From: Pseudobdellovibrionaceae bacterium
Lineage (GTDB): Bacteria > Bdellovibrionota > Bdellovibrionia > Bdellovibrionales > Bdellovibrionaceae
Direction: 5' to 3'
Length of the DNA stretch: 64,000 bases
NCBI GenBank assembly: GCA_013359135.1
Contig: JABWCN010000012.1
Span: forward strand, 1 to 64,000
Below are positions 1 through 9,112 of this stretch, one piece after another (position 1 is the stretch's first letter; each line of letters starts with the position of its first letter). The notes under the pieces are model-generated. The model ran no database searches, was not told where the DNA came from, and saw only the letters and a program-made list of their open reading frames with translations. A program made the translations under genes and the position numbers.

Positions 1-119
1 CAAATTCCATCTTCAACTTCTTTAATTCCCACTTCTTGTCCAGCAAAAGCTTTGCTTAAACTGACTTTCATATTTCTTTCACAGATACGACCACACTGGA
101 TAACTACAATTGTTTTTAA
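1..119 (-). pseudogene. C-terminal fragment of an integrase-core transposase (runs off left edge)
   Basis: Read on the minus strand from 119 down to 1, an open frame contains TIVVIQCGRIC and then KAFAGQEVGIKEVEDGI. This resembles the C-terminal part of IS481/IS3-like DDE transposases, which commonly carry a 'CGRIC...FAGQ.VGIKEV.DGIWLVSF' stretch. A TAA at 120-122 sits directly before it in frame, and the N-terminal catalytic part is not present upstream, where a different gene begins at 127. It is therefore a 5'-truncated remnant whose end lies outside the window. The family match is from memory of the motif; subgroup assignment is uncertain. Confidence 0.6.
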
Positions 120-126
120 TTAAATA

Positions 127-570
127 TCAAACTTTTTTCTCTTTCATTTTTTGCAGTGTGATTTTTAAAAGATAATAAATTGAAAAAATAATCGCGACTA
201 ATGAGGGTAGAAAGCAAGTAAACCATAAAATCACTTTTGAAAAAGGTTGATATTTTATTTGAAACCTATCTTTGATTATCATTGGGGGATAGTTACCAAT
301 ATAGCCTAATGATATTGAATGATTTTGAAAGTACAGATGAAATGAGTATCTTCCTTTCTTCCATGTGTAGAGGACTTCATTTTCTCCTGAATCAATTATG
401 TGATTAAAAATTGACACTTCGTATGAGCACAGAGTGTTGTTTGTAGTTATGCTACAAGATATATCTAAACTTCGTCCATTATAATAAAAACTCCATATAG
501 CAAATAACAAAGGAATAAAAACTAGTAGAATAGATGTTTTATCAATTAGAATGGATTGTTTTTTTTTCAT
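127..570 (-). CDS. small membrane protein, unknown function
   Basis: This encodes 147 residues with two hydrophobic segments, roughly residues 12-29 and 110-135. Between them lies a polar stretch of about 80 residues containing two cysteines (CSITTNNTLC), presumably extracytoplasmic and possibly disulfide-linked. A basic tail (KMKEKKV) follows the second segment, so both ends are probably cytoplasmic. I recognise no family. It lies between a transposase fragment and non-coding relics, so it may be accessory cargo. The ATG is followed by three lysines, as expected for a membrane-protein start, but no strong ribosome binding site is visible. Confidence 0.5.
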   Translation of the reverse strand: MKKKQSILIDKTSILLVFIPLLFAIWSFYYNGRSLDISCSITTNNTLCSYEVSIFNHIIDSGENEVLYTWKKGRYSFHLYFQNHSISLGYIGNYPPMIIKDRFQIKYQPFSKVILWFTCFLPSLVAIIFSIYYLLKITLQKMKEKKV

Positions 571-1260
571 TTGTTTCTTCTAAAGCCTTTAAGGACTCTT
601 TTGCAGAATTAGTAAAATCTTACTAAACATTTTTAGATCCGTCTATTTTAACACTGTATATTTGATTTAGTTTTTCTGTCTATAAGAGTACAACTTCTTC
701 CTAAGAAGTTCACTAAAGGTCTAGGTGAGCTCATTGTCATTCAGGCAACAGATTCTTCATTTATCCGAAGTGAGCAGTGCAAATTATGTCCGACAGTTTC
801 GAATCATAAAACGACAAAAAATATCAGTCGTAATGGACCCGTTCATTCAAATTCTTGAAAAACAACATAGATAAATCAAAGACTCACCGCAACTTCCAGA
901 AATCAGTGAAATTCGTTGCAAAAGACACATTCCAATCACACAATTGTTAACAACAACTAAGGAGAACTTAGATGTTAGACTTGAACAATTCGGCTTTAAA
1001 AATTCCTATCCTCTTGCAAAGAGCGTGGCTTTAATGCCTATGCCACGTCGTTGATTTAAAAAGAAGCTAGCCAAGATATTCAATACGAAGCTTAGTCTAT
1101 GAAGCCACAGGTTGTACACCTGCCTGCGAAGGAGATTCATTTTCTTCGCAGGCAATTCGAAGATTTGCCCGAAGTTTCTTTGTTTAGATCTAGTCCTAAA
1201 TTATCAGCGCAAATTCCCAGCTATGGAATTTTAAGGGAAGTTGGAACTATCAATGATGAA
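571..1260. other. gap with decayed, possibly transposon-derived sequence
   Basis: No convincing intact gene is present. On the plus strand near 706-850 a broken frame reads GELIVIQATDSSFIR before stopping. This vaguely recalls the first aspartate region of an IS4-type transposase. A 64-codon open frame at 1099-1293 has no recognisable content and overlaps the end of the Fic remnant on the other strand. The lack of coherent frames next to two identifiable gene fragments suggests a region of insertion and decay. The transposon reading is weak. Confidence 0.3.
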
Positions 1261-1718
1261 TTAGCCAGATTTATTTTTGATCCAAACAGTTAGATCTTCC
1301 ATCAGTTTTGGAATTTTAAAGGCATCGGGTGGTTTATGACTTGAGCCGGTTATCAATACATTTCCTTGACGATATCGACCAGCATCGCTGTCTTCAATTT
1401 CTTTAATAATTAAATGCTGGAGTGATCGGATTAACTGTTCACTGATCGTGTGTTTTTTGTCGATCTCAACTAATTCGTATAAAAAATGAACGGCTTTGTT
1501 GTGCTTTTTTGCTTCCAAGTGATCCTTTAATGATTTTCCTTTTACAGTCATTCCGTCGTTAATCACTAGATAGGTTTCTTTAAGGGTTAATTTGTTACCT
1601 TCAATAGCATTAGAAGGTATAAGTTAAATCAAGCGAAAACTGTTCCTTGAGTTTTTTGACTAACTGAGCGGATAGGGAGTGTTTTGCCTGGATAAGTTGA
1701 AGTTTTTAGTCGATTCAT
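1261..1718 (-). pseudogene. Fic-family protein remnant (two frameshifts, catalytic core missing)
   Basis: Joining minus-strand frames from an ATG at 1718 recovers a Fic N-terminal region. It has a lead ending in TYT, then SNAIEGN, which fits the inhibitory helix motif (S/T)xxxE(G/N). Next come the HLEAKKH region and GRYRQGNVLITG followed by KPPDA, typical of Fic/DUF4172-like proteins. Two single-base changes interrupt it. One is in an A-run just after the start. The other is an extra T near 1615-1622, where ACCTTCTAAT would need to be ACCTCTAAT. The frame ends at 1261, before the HPFx(D/E)GNGR catalytic motif of Fic AMP-transferases, so no active enzyme can be made. Confidence 0.7.
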
Positions 1719-1745
1719 TTTAAAAAGGCTTTTGATATCATGGTA

Positions 1746-1794
1746 TTCCTTAATATGGCATAGTCATAAATTTAGTCTATACCATATTAAGGAA
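1746..1794. repeat. 18-bp inverted repeat upstream of the Fic remnant, probable operator
   Basis: TTCCTTAATATGGCATAG at 1746-1763 and CTATACCATATTAAGGAA at 1777-1794 are complementary at 17 of 18 positions, with a 13-base spacer. The repeat lies 28 bases before the Fic start at 1718. No T-run follows either arm, so a terminator is unlikely. Placement and symmetry fit an autoregulatory operator for the Fic gene, but it could instead be the end of a small mobile element. Confidence 0.5.
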
Positions 1795-1825
1795 ATTTAA
1801 ATAAAACAGGTGTTGTTCGAAACAC

Positions 1826-1950
1826 CTAACTAGCGAACTGCTGCTGAATATGATTCCAACTCTTTTGTATGTTTCTTTTTCCTGTAACTCCCATTTTTTC
1901 TACTGATCTAGTGCTTATACCACGAATTCTCGTCTCCACCAAATCGGGGC
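1826..1950 (-). pseudogene. short transposase-like relic (weak)
   Basis: A short minus-strand frame ending at the stop at 1826 contains TRIRGISTRSVEKM. That is reminiscent of the N-terminal 'RGxSTRxVxxI' part of Mutator/IS256-type transposases. No start codon or longer frame is present. The similarity is only suggestive, and the stretch could be chance. Confidence 0.2.
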
Positions 1951-1962
1951 CAGATCATTCTT

Positions 1963-3504
1963 CTAGGGTTTCGGTTCTAGCTCATATAAATTTATTACAT
2001 TTCCATATTGGCCACGCGGTTTTTTTCCATTGATTGACCAATAACCAATATTAGGAAAGGACTGCAGGTTTACCTCTGAGGCCCGAACAATCTCAGATCT
2101 GTTTATTTTCAAATCTACAAATATCTCAAAACCTGGATCGTTTCTTGAGATACTTCTTTTTTCCTTTGTTCGTGAGTCTTCTAAAACAAGTTTTATATTA
2201 CTAACAGTATTATCGCCGAAGCTCAATACAGCACCAAATTCCTCGGAACGTCTGTAAATATCCAGCTCTGGTAATTCAATCTCAAATATATATAGTTTTA
2301 TATTTCTCTCGCGAAAGCTCCTTCTTTCAAGATAAGGAATGGTCGCAGCTATAGCAACCTGAGGATCAGAACTTACAGATAAAATCGGATCAATTTTCAA
2401 CTGTGGCCCGGAAAGTCGAAACTCCATTTGCAATTGCAGGGGGTTTAAGAATGGATTTGAACCACCAATTAATTTGTCTTCTTTTGAAGACTTCCCTGAT
2501 CTCAAAAAAATCGATTCAATTCCATTTCGATCAATCTGGGCATACTCTGACTCGCTAAGTGCTAGCGCTCGGTATACAGTTTTTTTGCCCAATAAATCAC
2601 TAAACTGTTTTCTCAGCTCCCATGGAGTGATTTTAGATTCATTTTTTTTCAATAATTTTACGCTAAGGGTTTCATTTAGAAAACGAAGTACCGAATCCAT
2701 CCGAGTCACTATTCCAGAGTCTACGATGAGGCTTCTAAGGTCGCCTTCTATCAGATGCGAATACTTTGCTTGAATGCTTGCAAGGGTTTCAACATATTCC
2801 AGCCCTTTTGGGCCCCATCTCCTCAGTGCAAATCCTTCATACTGTCCGTTTAGGAGATGCCCAAGATTCTGATTTAGTGCCTCTCGACTTTCAACTCTAA
2901 GATGCGGAATTAAATCTGATGGTTTTTTGATTTCAGCTTCAGCCTGTTGTTTTCCGATAGGGCTGTAGTTAGCTAAAAAAGTGGCATTCGATTTATCATT
3001 TAAAAATGGATTCCATCTTATTTTTCTTATAGCATTTTGCAATGCTTGCCTAATTTTGGAAATTTGTTCTGCGTTTAACTCATAGAAATGTGAACTGCTA
3101 ACTAAACCTTTAAATCCAACTAACGTGCAAAAATCACAATGAGAAACAATCTTTTTTGAAGCATAGGTAATGGCTTCTATGTATTGTTCAGTTGTCAATT
3201 TTCCTTCATATTTTTTAAATAGAGGCAACAAAGTTTCTCTCTGTTCAGATTGATCGCCTTTCCAACCTTGTTTTAAATCTATAATAAATTGGCTCACTAT
3301 TGGATCTGAAGATTTTCCTATTAGACCCATTAATCTATAATAAGCGGCTTTAAATAAACGAGGTTTTGTAACGTCGGTATGTAAACTTATTTTGGTTCGA
3401 TAAAAATCCACACATTTCTGATCAGCGAAAACAGAAGAGCAGTTGACTAAAAGTAATACACCCAAAACGAACTTAAGTGATTTAAAATTAAAAGAGTTTT
3501 TCAT
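1963..3504 (-). CDS. exported protein, possible ADP-ribosyltransferase fold at the C-terminus
   Basis: The ATG at 3504 begins a classic signal peptide (MKNSFNFKSLKF, a hydrophobic core, then VFA|DQKC). The frame is open 15 codons further upstream, but those residues would spoil the signal. Right after cleavage comes C-V-D-F-Y, the Cys-x3-Tyr motif shared by five other exported proteins here. A CxxC (SHCDFCT) lies near residue 125. The C-terminal third has an order like R-S-E ADP-ribosyltransferases: TVYRAL...SESEY, then LSVSSDPQVAIAA, then IKLYIFEIELPE, and finally GFEIFVDLKINRSEIV. Known toxins have R, STS and (Q/E)xE at these places; here STS is SVSS and the final motif is FEIF, so activity is uncertain. 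It could simply be an uncharacterised predator-type exported protein. Confidence 0.55.
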   Translation of the reverse strand: MKNSFNFKSLKFVLGVLLLVNCSSVFADQKCVDFYRTKISLHTDVTKPRLFKAAYYRLMGLIGKSSDPIVSQFIIDLKQGWKGDQSEQRETLLPLFKKYEGKLTTEQYIEAITYASKKIVSHCDFCTLVGFKGLVSSSHFYELNAEQISKIRQALQNAIRKIRWNPFLNDKSNATFLANYSPIGKQQAEAEIKKPSDLIPHLRVESREALNQNLGHLLNGQYEGFALRRWGPKGLEYVETLASIQAKYSHLIEGDLRSLIVDSGIVTRMDSVLRFLNETLSVKLLKKNESKITPWELRKQFSDLLGKKTVYRALALSESEYAQIDRNGIESIFLRSGKSSKEDKLIGGSNPFLNPLQLQMEFRLSGPQLKIDPILSVSSDPQVAIAATIPYLERRSFRERNIKLYIFEIELPELDIYRRSEEFGAVLSFGDNTVSNIKLVLEDSRTKEKRSISRNDPGFEIFVDLKINRSEIVRASEVNLQSFPNIGYWSINGKKPRGQYGNVINLYELEPKP

Positions 3505-3591
3505 ACCTAGACGTAATTCAAAATGCTCGCCAAATGCAAATACACACAATAGTTTTTAAAGTTCTTATATCCTCAGGTTTTTATTCGAAGA

Positions 3592-5475
3592 CTAGTTGAC
3601 ATTCCCTAATGGAGCATGAATGACAGAAGTTTTATAAAAAGAAAAACACCTGTTTTGTTTTGGCATTCTAAATTTCTTAGTAGCGCCACTATTGTACCAT
3701 TTCAAGATTAAATCAAAACTATCTTGTGCTTGCTGATTAGAAGATACTGTTTTTAGAAGTCCAATCTTTGATTTTTCTGATCCATTAATTTGCTCAAGGA
3801 TACCACTTAATTGAAATTCTGATGTATTATTGACATCGTCAATTATTTGCGAGACCAGTATTTTTGTGTGATTAATAGTACGTATTACATCATCGACTTT
3901 CACATCATAGCCAAGCTCCCAAAGAGTGTAGAGTGAATACCACTTTTCAAAAAGTTGATTCACTTCAAAGTGATCTTGATTTTGCAAAATTTCATACAAT
4001 TTCCACTTAGGAATAAAATCTTTAGCTTCAAATTCTTTTGTAAAATCCACTAGAAAATCAAGATATGATTCCGAAAAAAATATTTTACGTTTGAAGGATG
4101 CCTTTAGACTTTTATATATCGTTGAAAATTGGTACAAATTAATAGTGTTGTCAGCGATATTCAAAGATTTTTGTCTTTGACTAAAATAAAAATGAATTTC
4201 TTTATGCACTTTATGGTTTAAAATAGCTTCTGTAATTTGAGTGATGCGTTTTTTGCGGTTCATCTTCATCCTATGCAATGCCCACGTTTGTGGAATTAGA
4301 AGTTCATTTGTGGCCATATTGCTAATAGGATGATCAGAAAAGATTTCCTTGATAAGAGCAGTCATAGCTGATTCTTTCCATTGAACATTTTCGTACAAAA
4401 ATGTTTTATTTTCAGATGTAGTTTTAATCGCAGCAGACAACGAAACGTCACCTGTTACTAATGGGGAATATGTTGATTCAGAAATTAAAGCGTTAGCTAA
4501 TTCTTTAGGATGCTCATTTAACGGAATATATACTCGATTTGCAATTATACGTACTTTTCCTTGACCTTTGTAGGCAATAACTGTGAACTTTGTTTTATCT
4601 TGTTTAGCAATCTGTTCAATAGCTTTGTTATAATCTTCAATCATTTGTACGTCACCAGCATAAGCAAACGACAATTCAATATTTCCAAGGCTTAAGTTCA
4701 TTTTTTTTAGCGCATTATTCTCATTTTTTATTTTATCAAGCCAAGCATTGACGATCTGCTTATTCTCTTGAGAATGTATTGTGTTATCTTGAGAACCAAA
4801 CCCATAGACTCCAAAGCTTAAAGGACCAGCATTTATTTTCATACTTATTGATTCGTTTTGAAAGAAAACAAATGCATGACTTTTTATAGAAGCAGAATAC
4901 TCGCAAAAATAAATATGCATATTTTTAGATTTAACTACTAAATTTGAAAAAGCCTTATCATTTGCAGAGTATTGCAAACCCATGTCGGCAAAAGGCACAT
5001 GTTTGACAATGCTCTTCAAAGATTGAATTTGATCAGAAGATAGATTATCAGGAGAGCTGAAGCTCAGCACTTGGGGAACCGAAACAAAGAATACTTCAAT
5101 CCCTTTATAATCTTGAGGAGTTTTAAGATCGGGATTTAGATATGGCTGATTATTTTCATCAAGTAAAACTTTTGGAATGAATTCACGAACACGATTTACA
5201 TACTCACGCTTGTCATCATCATTTAGTGTGACAATCAGTCTTACTTTAATTTCTGGAAATTGTGTTTTAATATCCAGGGCCATTGCAACATTTGACATCA
5301 CATCTCCCCATCCTCCTTTATTCTGTTCTGGGGTCAAACCCATAAATTTCAACATATTTGATGGTAGAGTCAGTGGAACTCCAGAGACAATATTTATGGA
5401 TTCTGGCAATTGATTTTGTGCCGTTGCATAATAAACTATAAAAAGGAATATAATAGCAACTTTAACCATACACAT
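3592..5475 (-). CDS. exported protein, possibly GT-B glycosyltransferase-like
   Basis: This encodes 627 residues with an N-terminal signal peptide (MVKVAIIFLFIVYYATAQ). The N-terminal domain contains GGWGDVMSNVAMAL followed by a beta strand (VRLIVTL), resembling the 'GG.GD...AL' loop of GT-B glycosyltransferases. Around residue 340 the stretch SPLVTGDVSLSAAI, with a following FLYEN, looks like the second Rossmann half of MurG/EarP-like enzymes. The C-terminal 250 residues are helical and unrecognised. An exported sugar transferase would need an extracytoplasmic donor, which is odd, so this may be a degenerate or re-purposed fold. The gene stands alone; a short AT-rich gap separates it from the gene at 1963-3504. 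Confidence 0.45.
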   Translation of the reverse strand: MCMVKVAIIFLFIVYYATAQNQLPESINIVSGVPLTLPSNMLKFMGLTPEQNKGGWGDVMSNVAMALDIKTQFPEIKVRLIVTLNDDDKREYVNRVREFIPKVLLDENNQPYLNPDLKTPQDYKGIEVFFVSVPQVLSFSSPDNLSSDQIQSLKSIVKHVPFADMGLQYSANDKAFSNLVVKSKNMHIYFCEYSASIKSHAFVFFQNESISMKINAGPLSFGVYGFGSQDNTIHSQENKQIVNAWLDKIKNENNALKKMNLSLGNIELSFAYAGDVQMIEDYNKAIEQIAKQDKTKFTVIAYKGQGKVRIIANRVYIPLNEHPKELANALISESTYSPLVTGDVSLSAAIKTTSENKTFLYENVQWKESAMTALIKEIFSDHPISNMATNELLIPQTWALHRMKMNRKKRITQITEAILNHKVHKEIHFYFSQRQKSLNIADNTINLYQFSTIYKSLKASFKRKIFFSESYLDFLVDFTKEFEAKDFIPKWKLYEILQNQDHFEVNQLFEKWYSLYTLWELGYDVKVDDVIRTINHTKILVSQIIDDVNNTSEFQLSGILEQINGSEKSKIGLLKTVSSNQQAQDSFDLILKWYNSGATKKFRMPKQNRCFSFYKTSVIHAPLGNVN

Positions 5476-5757
5476 CTTATAGTATTATAGCAATTTGAAG
5501 ACCAAATTTCTGCAACACTGATATCAGATGATGCGTTGAACTTTTATACAGCGTCAAAATCTGGAGTATGCTTATTAGAATTTTGTGCATTTTGAAGTTA
5601 ATTAATCAATTCAAAACAGCCAGATTTTACGTCAATAGAGTAACCCACTAGTATTGATTCTTTAACCCCCGATGTTCCAAGCTTTTAAATAAATGAAGAT
5701 AAAATTGGTAAACTTAATAAGGAGTAGTGGGTAACTTTGGTTTTTCAAGATGACATG

Positions 5758-6705
5758 CTATCTGATCGCTCCAATAATCCATTTCACAGTATCACTATAA
5801 GCATCATAAGTGGATATGATTTCTTGATATCCAATTTCATTTCGAATTTTGGTGCTGTCCACGACAAAATCATTCGGTTTTTTCCGCAAAATTGATAACT
5901 CGTCTGGCACCTCTTGCGATTCATGCCAGGCAATTTTCTTTTTCATAAGTTTAGCAATAATCTCTACTCTTTTCTTCATTGATGGGGTTTGAGCTTCGCC
6001 AACATTGTAAATAGAAATGCCCTTTAATAATTTTTCAGCAAGAAGTACAATGGCATATGCCATATCGTTCACATGACCATGGGTCCACTTCCACGCTGCT
6101 TGTTGCTGGCAAGGAATGTCTGTGTTGCCATTATTAAGAAAATTAATAATTCCAGAAAATCTCATTTGGTAGTCGCCAAAACCGTAGACGGCAGGGAGTC
6201 TTAATATTCCCAAATTTCTTTTCTTATTTGTTGCAAAATCGCTGTATATGAGCTCAACATCTTTTTTATCGTAATCATTGCCCCCAGCGTGATCCATTAC
6301 TCCGTTGAAGGGCTTTGGGACAGTTTTTGTTGAGCTTTCGGTTACTAAAGGCTCCAAATGGTCAAACTCATGACCGTTTAGTCGACCAAACTGAGCATAC
6401 ACATCTTGGCTGGATAAAATAATAGTTTTACTAATTTCAATATCGTCTATTACTTCTGTAATCACTTTTGCCGAGGATTCTGTCATTGCAAAACAGTCTA
6501 TAAGTACATCTGGCGAGATTTTTTGAATGGCTCTTTTAATTTCGTCTGGATTCTGACGATCTAAAATAACCTGATTAAAACTATCAACATCTTCAGATTT
6601 GCTCACTCCGCGGTGAAAGAGAGAAACTTCGTGACCGTGTTCGCGGGCCAGCTTAGCAGCTGCCAATCCAATAAATCGAGTCCCACCTAAAAATGCTATT
6701 TTCAT
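5758..6705 (-). CDS. atypical NAD-dependent epimerase/dehydratase (extended SDR)
   Basis: The 315-residue protein begins MKIAFLGGTRFIG, the GGTxFIG nucleotide-binding loop of the atypical extended short-chain dehydrogenases (the CSP41/isoflavone-reductase-like branch). A second strand ends in VSLFHRG, as expected for NAD(P) binding. SSQDVYAQ corresponds to the usual S-(S/T)-x2-VY strand, but the canonical YxxxK is replaced by YDKKDVE, so catalysis may differ. LRLPAVYGFGD and WTHGHVNDMA are typical later family elements. It has no signal peptide, so it is cytosolic, unlike most neighbours. The substrate cannot be read from sequence. Confidence 0.75.
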   Translation of the reverse strand: MKIAFLGGTRFIGLAAAKLAREHGHEVSLFHRGVSKSEDVDSFNQVILDRQNPDEIKRAIQKISPDVLIDCFAMTESSAKVITEVIDDIEISKTIILSSQDVYAQFGRLNGHEFDHLEPLVTESSTKTVPKPFNGVMDHAGGNDYDKKDVELIYSDFATNKKRNLGILRLPAVYGFGDYQMRFSGIINFLNNGNTDIPCQQQAAWKWTHGHVNDMAYAIVLLAEKLLKGISIYNVGEAQTPSMKKRVEIIAKLMKKKIAWHESQEVPDELSILRKKPNDFVVDSTKIRNEIGYQEIISTYDAYSDTVKWIIGAIR

Positions 6706-7213
6706 AAATACAAAACTAAAATCATTGGAATGTCAGGTCAATAAAACTAAAGCAAATGACTCTCGGTTTCTTCGGTCGACGGAATGTCTGATATTTTATC
6801 CAGGAAGTCTATCTAGCTTCTTATGCCAAATCCATTAGATAATTCCCTAAATTCGAGCCTAGCTTCTTGAACATAAATTTTTGATAGCTTCATAAACAAG
6901 CCATTATGCTCTGGGAAGTGGATCCATGAAATCAACATTTTTTGCTACAGTCCATTGGGCACGTTCCATGAATGCTGTTTTTAAATGCAAAAGACTTTTG
7001 AAAACAGCAGGTATAGAAAATCGTGAGTAATTCGGTAAAGAGGAAAGTGGCTGAGCATAAATGCAACTACGAGCTAAATTAAAGCAAAGATTTTCATTTG
7101 CCAATGGGATAGCATTAACAAAAGAAAAAAAATTAATAGCATATCACTGATGCAAATAATAGAAACCATATACTTCGTGTTGAAGCTCTACAAAGATGAT
7201 AGCGTATTTTGAA
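6706..7213. other. intergenic gap, no convincing gene
   Basis: A 66-codon minus-strand frame (6904-7104) lacks a clear ribosome binding site, domain or signal peptide. Its composition does not resemble the neighbouring genes, so I do not count it as a gene. No repeat, hairpin with T-run or RNA gene was noticed. The gap may be a decayed gene. Confidence 0.35.
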
Positions 7214-7621
7214 TTATTCCCTTTGAGTATCAAGTCTCCAGCAATACTTTCGAAGCTCTTTAAAATCTTCTAGGGACGCACTTTTCTGAATTAAGTCATA
7301 AACCTTCCAAGCTTGATTTGTAAGCATTTCTGCAGCTTCTTCAGCAAGAGGCTCATCCTCATAAAGCTCCCACGCTATCAGCTTATTACGATCTATGGGA
7401 TCTTTAGTTATTGCATAAAAGATTACAAGTTGAAAAATATAATCTGGCTCAGAATCATCGGCCCCCACTGAAGCATATTTTTTTTGAAGATTCTCAAATG
7501 CAACTATTTCTTTTTTAATTGATTCCTTCATGAAAAAAAACATAGATGCTTTCATACTTTCTGTCCATAAGTGAATGTTGGAGGGCATTGTGTTAAATTT
7601 TAGGTGCCATGTCAGGGACAC
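7214..7621 (-). CDS. hypothetical soluble protein
   Basis: This encodes up to 135 residues, mostly helical and acidic, with no signal peptide or membrane segment. Features are a central YIFQLVIFYAITKDP helix and a C-terminal DFKELRKYCWRLDTQRE. I recognise no family. The start is unsure: a GTG at 7621 and ATGs at 7588 and 7555 are in frame, and none has a strong Shine-Dalgarno. The downstream ones are plausible because the conserved-looking region starts after residue 23. It is followed by a gap and diverges from the exported-protein gene at 7724. Confidence 0.4.
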   Translation of the reverse strand: MSLTWHLKFNTMPSNIHLWTESMKASMFFFMKESIKKEIVAFENLQKKYASVGADDSEPDYIFQLVIFYAITKDPIDRNKLIAWELYEDEPLAEEAAEMLTNQAWKVYDLIQKSASLEDFKELRKYCWRLDTQRE

Positions 7622-7723
7622 AGATAACAGTTTTATTTTAAAAGGATCGTCAACTAGTTCGTTTATTTATCAGAGCTCAAGTTGATTTAGTTTATGGCCT
7701 AATATTTGTAGTCTTTAGTAAAC

Positions 7724-8872
7724 ATGAATTTTACCAAATTAGAACGAAATCTGATTCTTCAAAGTGTCAATTCGATAGCTATCTGTCGAGCAATTTTTGG
7801 TAGAGTTTTATTGCTTGCAATCATTACTTTTTCTACTTTGAACGTCCATGCTCAGAAATGCGCTGATTTTTATGCTGAGCCATCTTCATTTGTGTATGCT
7901 CATTTGGAGTTTGTCTCCGACTTTATGGATGCAAAAAGAATTTCAATTGATGTCGCACTAAAAACTCTTATAAAAACCAGTTCACGCAATGAAATTGCCT
8001 CGAGTTTACAAAGACATTTGCTCAAAATTAAAAATATGCTAGTCAAACTTAATTTATACTCAGAACCGAGCATGCAAGTCGCTCTGAAATCATATTTTGA
8101 AATGATCCATAGCCTTCAAGAAGAAATTAATATATTTAAGTCTTCAGGAACTTATTTAGAAAGTCTAAAATTATCCTATAAAATAACTTCACTAGCTGAA
8201 GTCATTTTACCGCTGATTTCTAAGTCAGTCGAAGGGGATTTAACTGTTGCAGAAATTCAAGAGCAAATACATTTTTATAGAAATGCAGAGGTGTCAATTT
8301 GGCTTAAAAAATTTATAAATGAGGAGGCAAAAGTAGCTCTACAATCTAAGGATGAACTTGTTTTTCTTCCGACGGATAAGGATTTAAGTATTGATGATTT
8401 TTTGGAATTGGTTGGTTCGGGTATTTCACCGATAGGGTTGGTTCAAAATAATGTAACAGCCGATGGTAAGCTTTGGAGTCCAAGTTTGTTTTTACGACAT
8501 GACGTCGATCACGCCATATCAAGTATGATTGGTCGTCAAGGAATAAAAAATATAAAATTTTGGCGTACGCTGTTAAGAAAGGTTAATTCTTTGTCAGATA
8601 GGCAGACGACAGATTTAATAAAGGCCTTACTTTTTTATGTGACTCACGAAAGTACTAGAACCATGGCAAGTAGTTTTATAAGTGGAGATTTTAAAAATGT
8701 ATTTCCTTCATTAAAATCTTCTTTATCGAAATTAAAATGGAGATTAAAATCGGAAAATAACTGGGATCTTCTAAGTTTGCAAAATCTTGCGGTTACAGAA
8801 AATGATTTACAGGAGGCTTTTGACATTCTTACGTCGTTGTCTCAATCAGCTTGGAAAAACATTGATCAATAG
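7724..8872 (+). CDS. exported protein with post-signal Cys-x3-Tyr motif, unknown function
   Basis: The 382 residues start with a longish n-region and a hydrophobic core (VLLLAIITFSTLNVHA) ending in a good signal-peptidase I site before QKCADFY. That mature N-terminus is almost the same as in the exported protein at 1963-3504 (DQKCVDFY). The remainder is helical. A striking FLRHDVDHA stretch near residue 257 has two His and two Asp, and might bind metal. A helical tail rich in Ser and Leu follows. No family is recognised. It is a single gene; an export or secretion role is inferred only from the signal peptide and shared motif. Confidence 0.55.
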   Translation: MNFTKLERNLILQSVNSIAICRAIFGRVLLLAIITFSTLNVHAQKCADFYAEPSSFVYAHLEFVSDFMDAKRISIDVALKTLIKTSSRNEIASSLQRHLLKIKNMLVKLNLYSEPSMQVALKSYFEMIHSLQEEINIFKSSGTYLESLKLSYKITSLAEVILPLISKSVEGDLTVAEIQEQIHFYRNAEVSIWLKKFINEEAKVALQSKDELVFLPTDKDLSIDDFLELVGSGISPIGLVQNNVTADGKLWSPSLFLRHDVDHAISSMIGRQGIKNIKFWRTLLRKVNSLSDRQTTDLIKALLFYVTHESTRTMASSFISGDFKNVFPSLKSSLSKLKWRLKSENNWDLLSLQNLAVTENDLQEAFDILTSLSQSAWKNIDQ

Positions 8873-9112
8873 AAGATTATCTTAAAACAAATTGTTGTAC
8901 TGTAAATAAATTTATATTGATGCTAGCTTTATTCAAGTAGTTACAAATTTTAGTATTGATATGAGTGTTAAGTTTACATATCAAAAAGAGACTCTAATAT
9001 TTATTTAATTTTTTAGTCTAAATGCTTCTTTATAAAGACATTTCGAAGAAAAATGTCTCAAAATAAGTTATGGCAGAAAGCTTGCTGTGTTACATGTATA
9101 TGGAGGTATTAG

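Noticed and set aside
1099..1293. 64-codon plus-strand frame near the Fic remnant
   Set aside because: Composition is uninformative, there is no ribosome binding site, and it overlaps the identified Fic fragment on the opposite strand.
5641..5745. Imperfect inverted repeat TAACCCACTA...TAGTGGGTAA
   Set aside because: Arms match only over about ten bases with mismatches and a spacer of more than 60 bases; not convincing as an operator or terminator.
6904..7104. 66-codon frame on the minus strand
   Set aside because: No ribosome binding site, domain, signal or coupling to a neighbour; too short to support on length alone.
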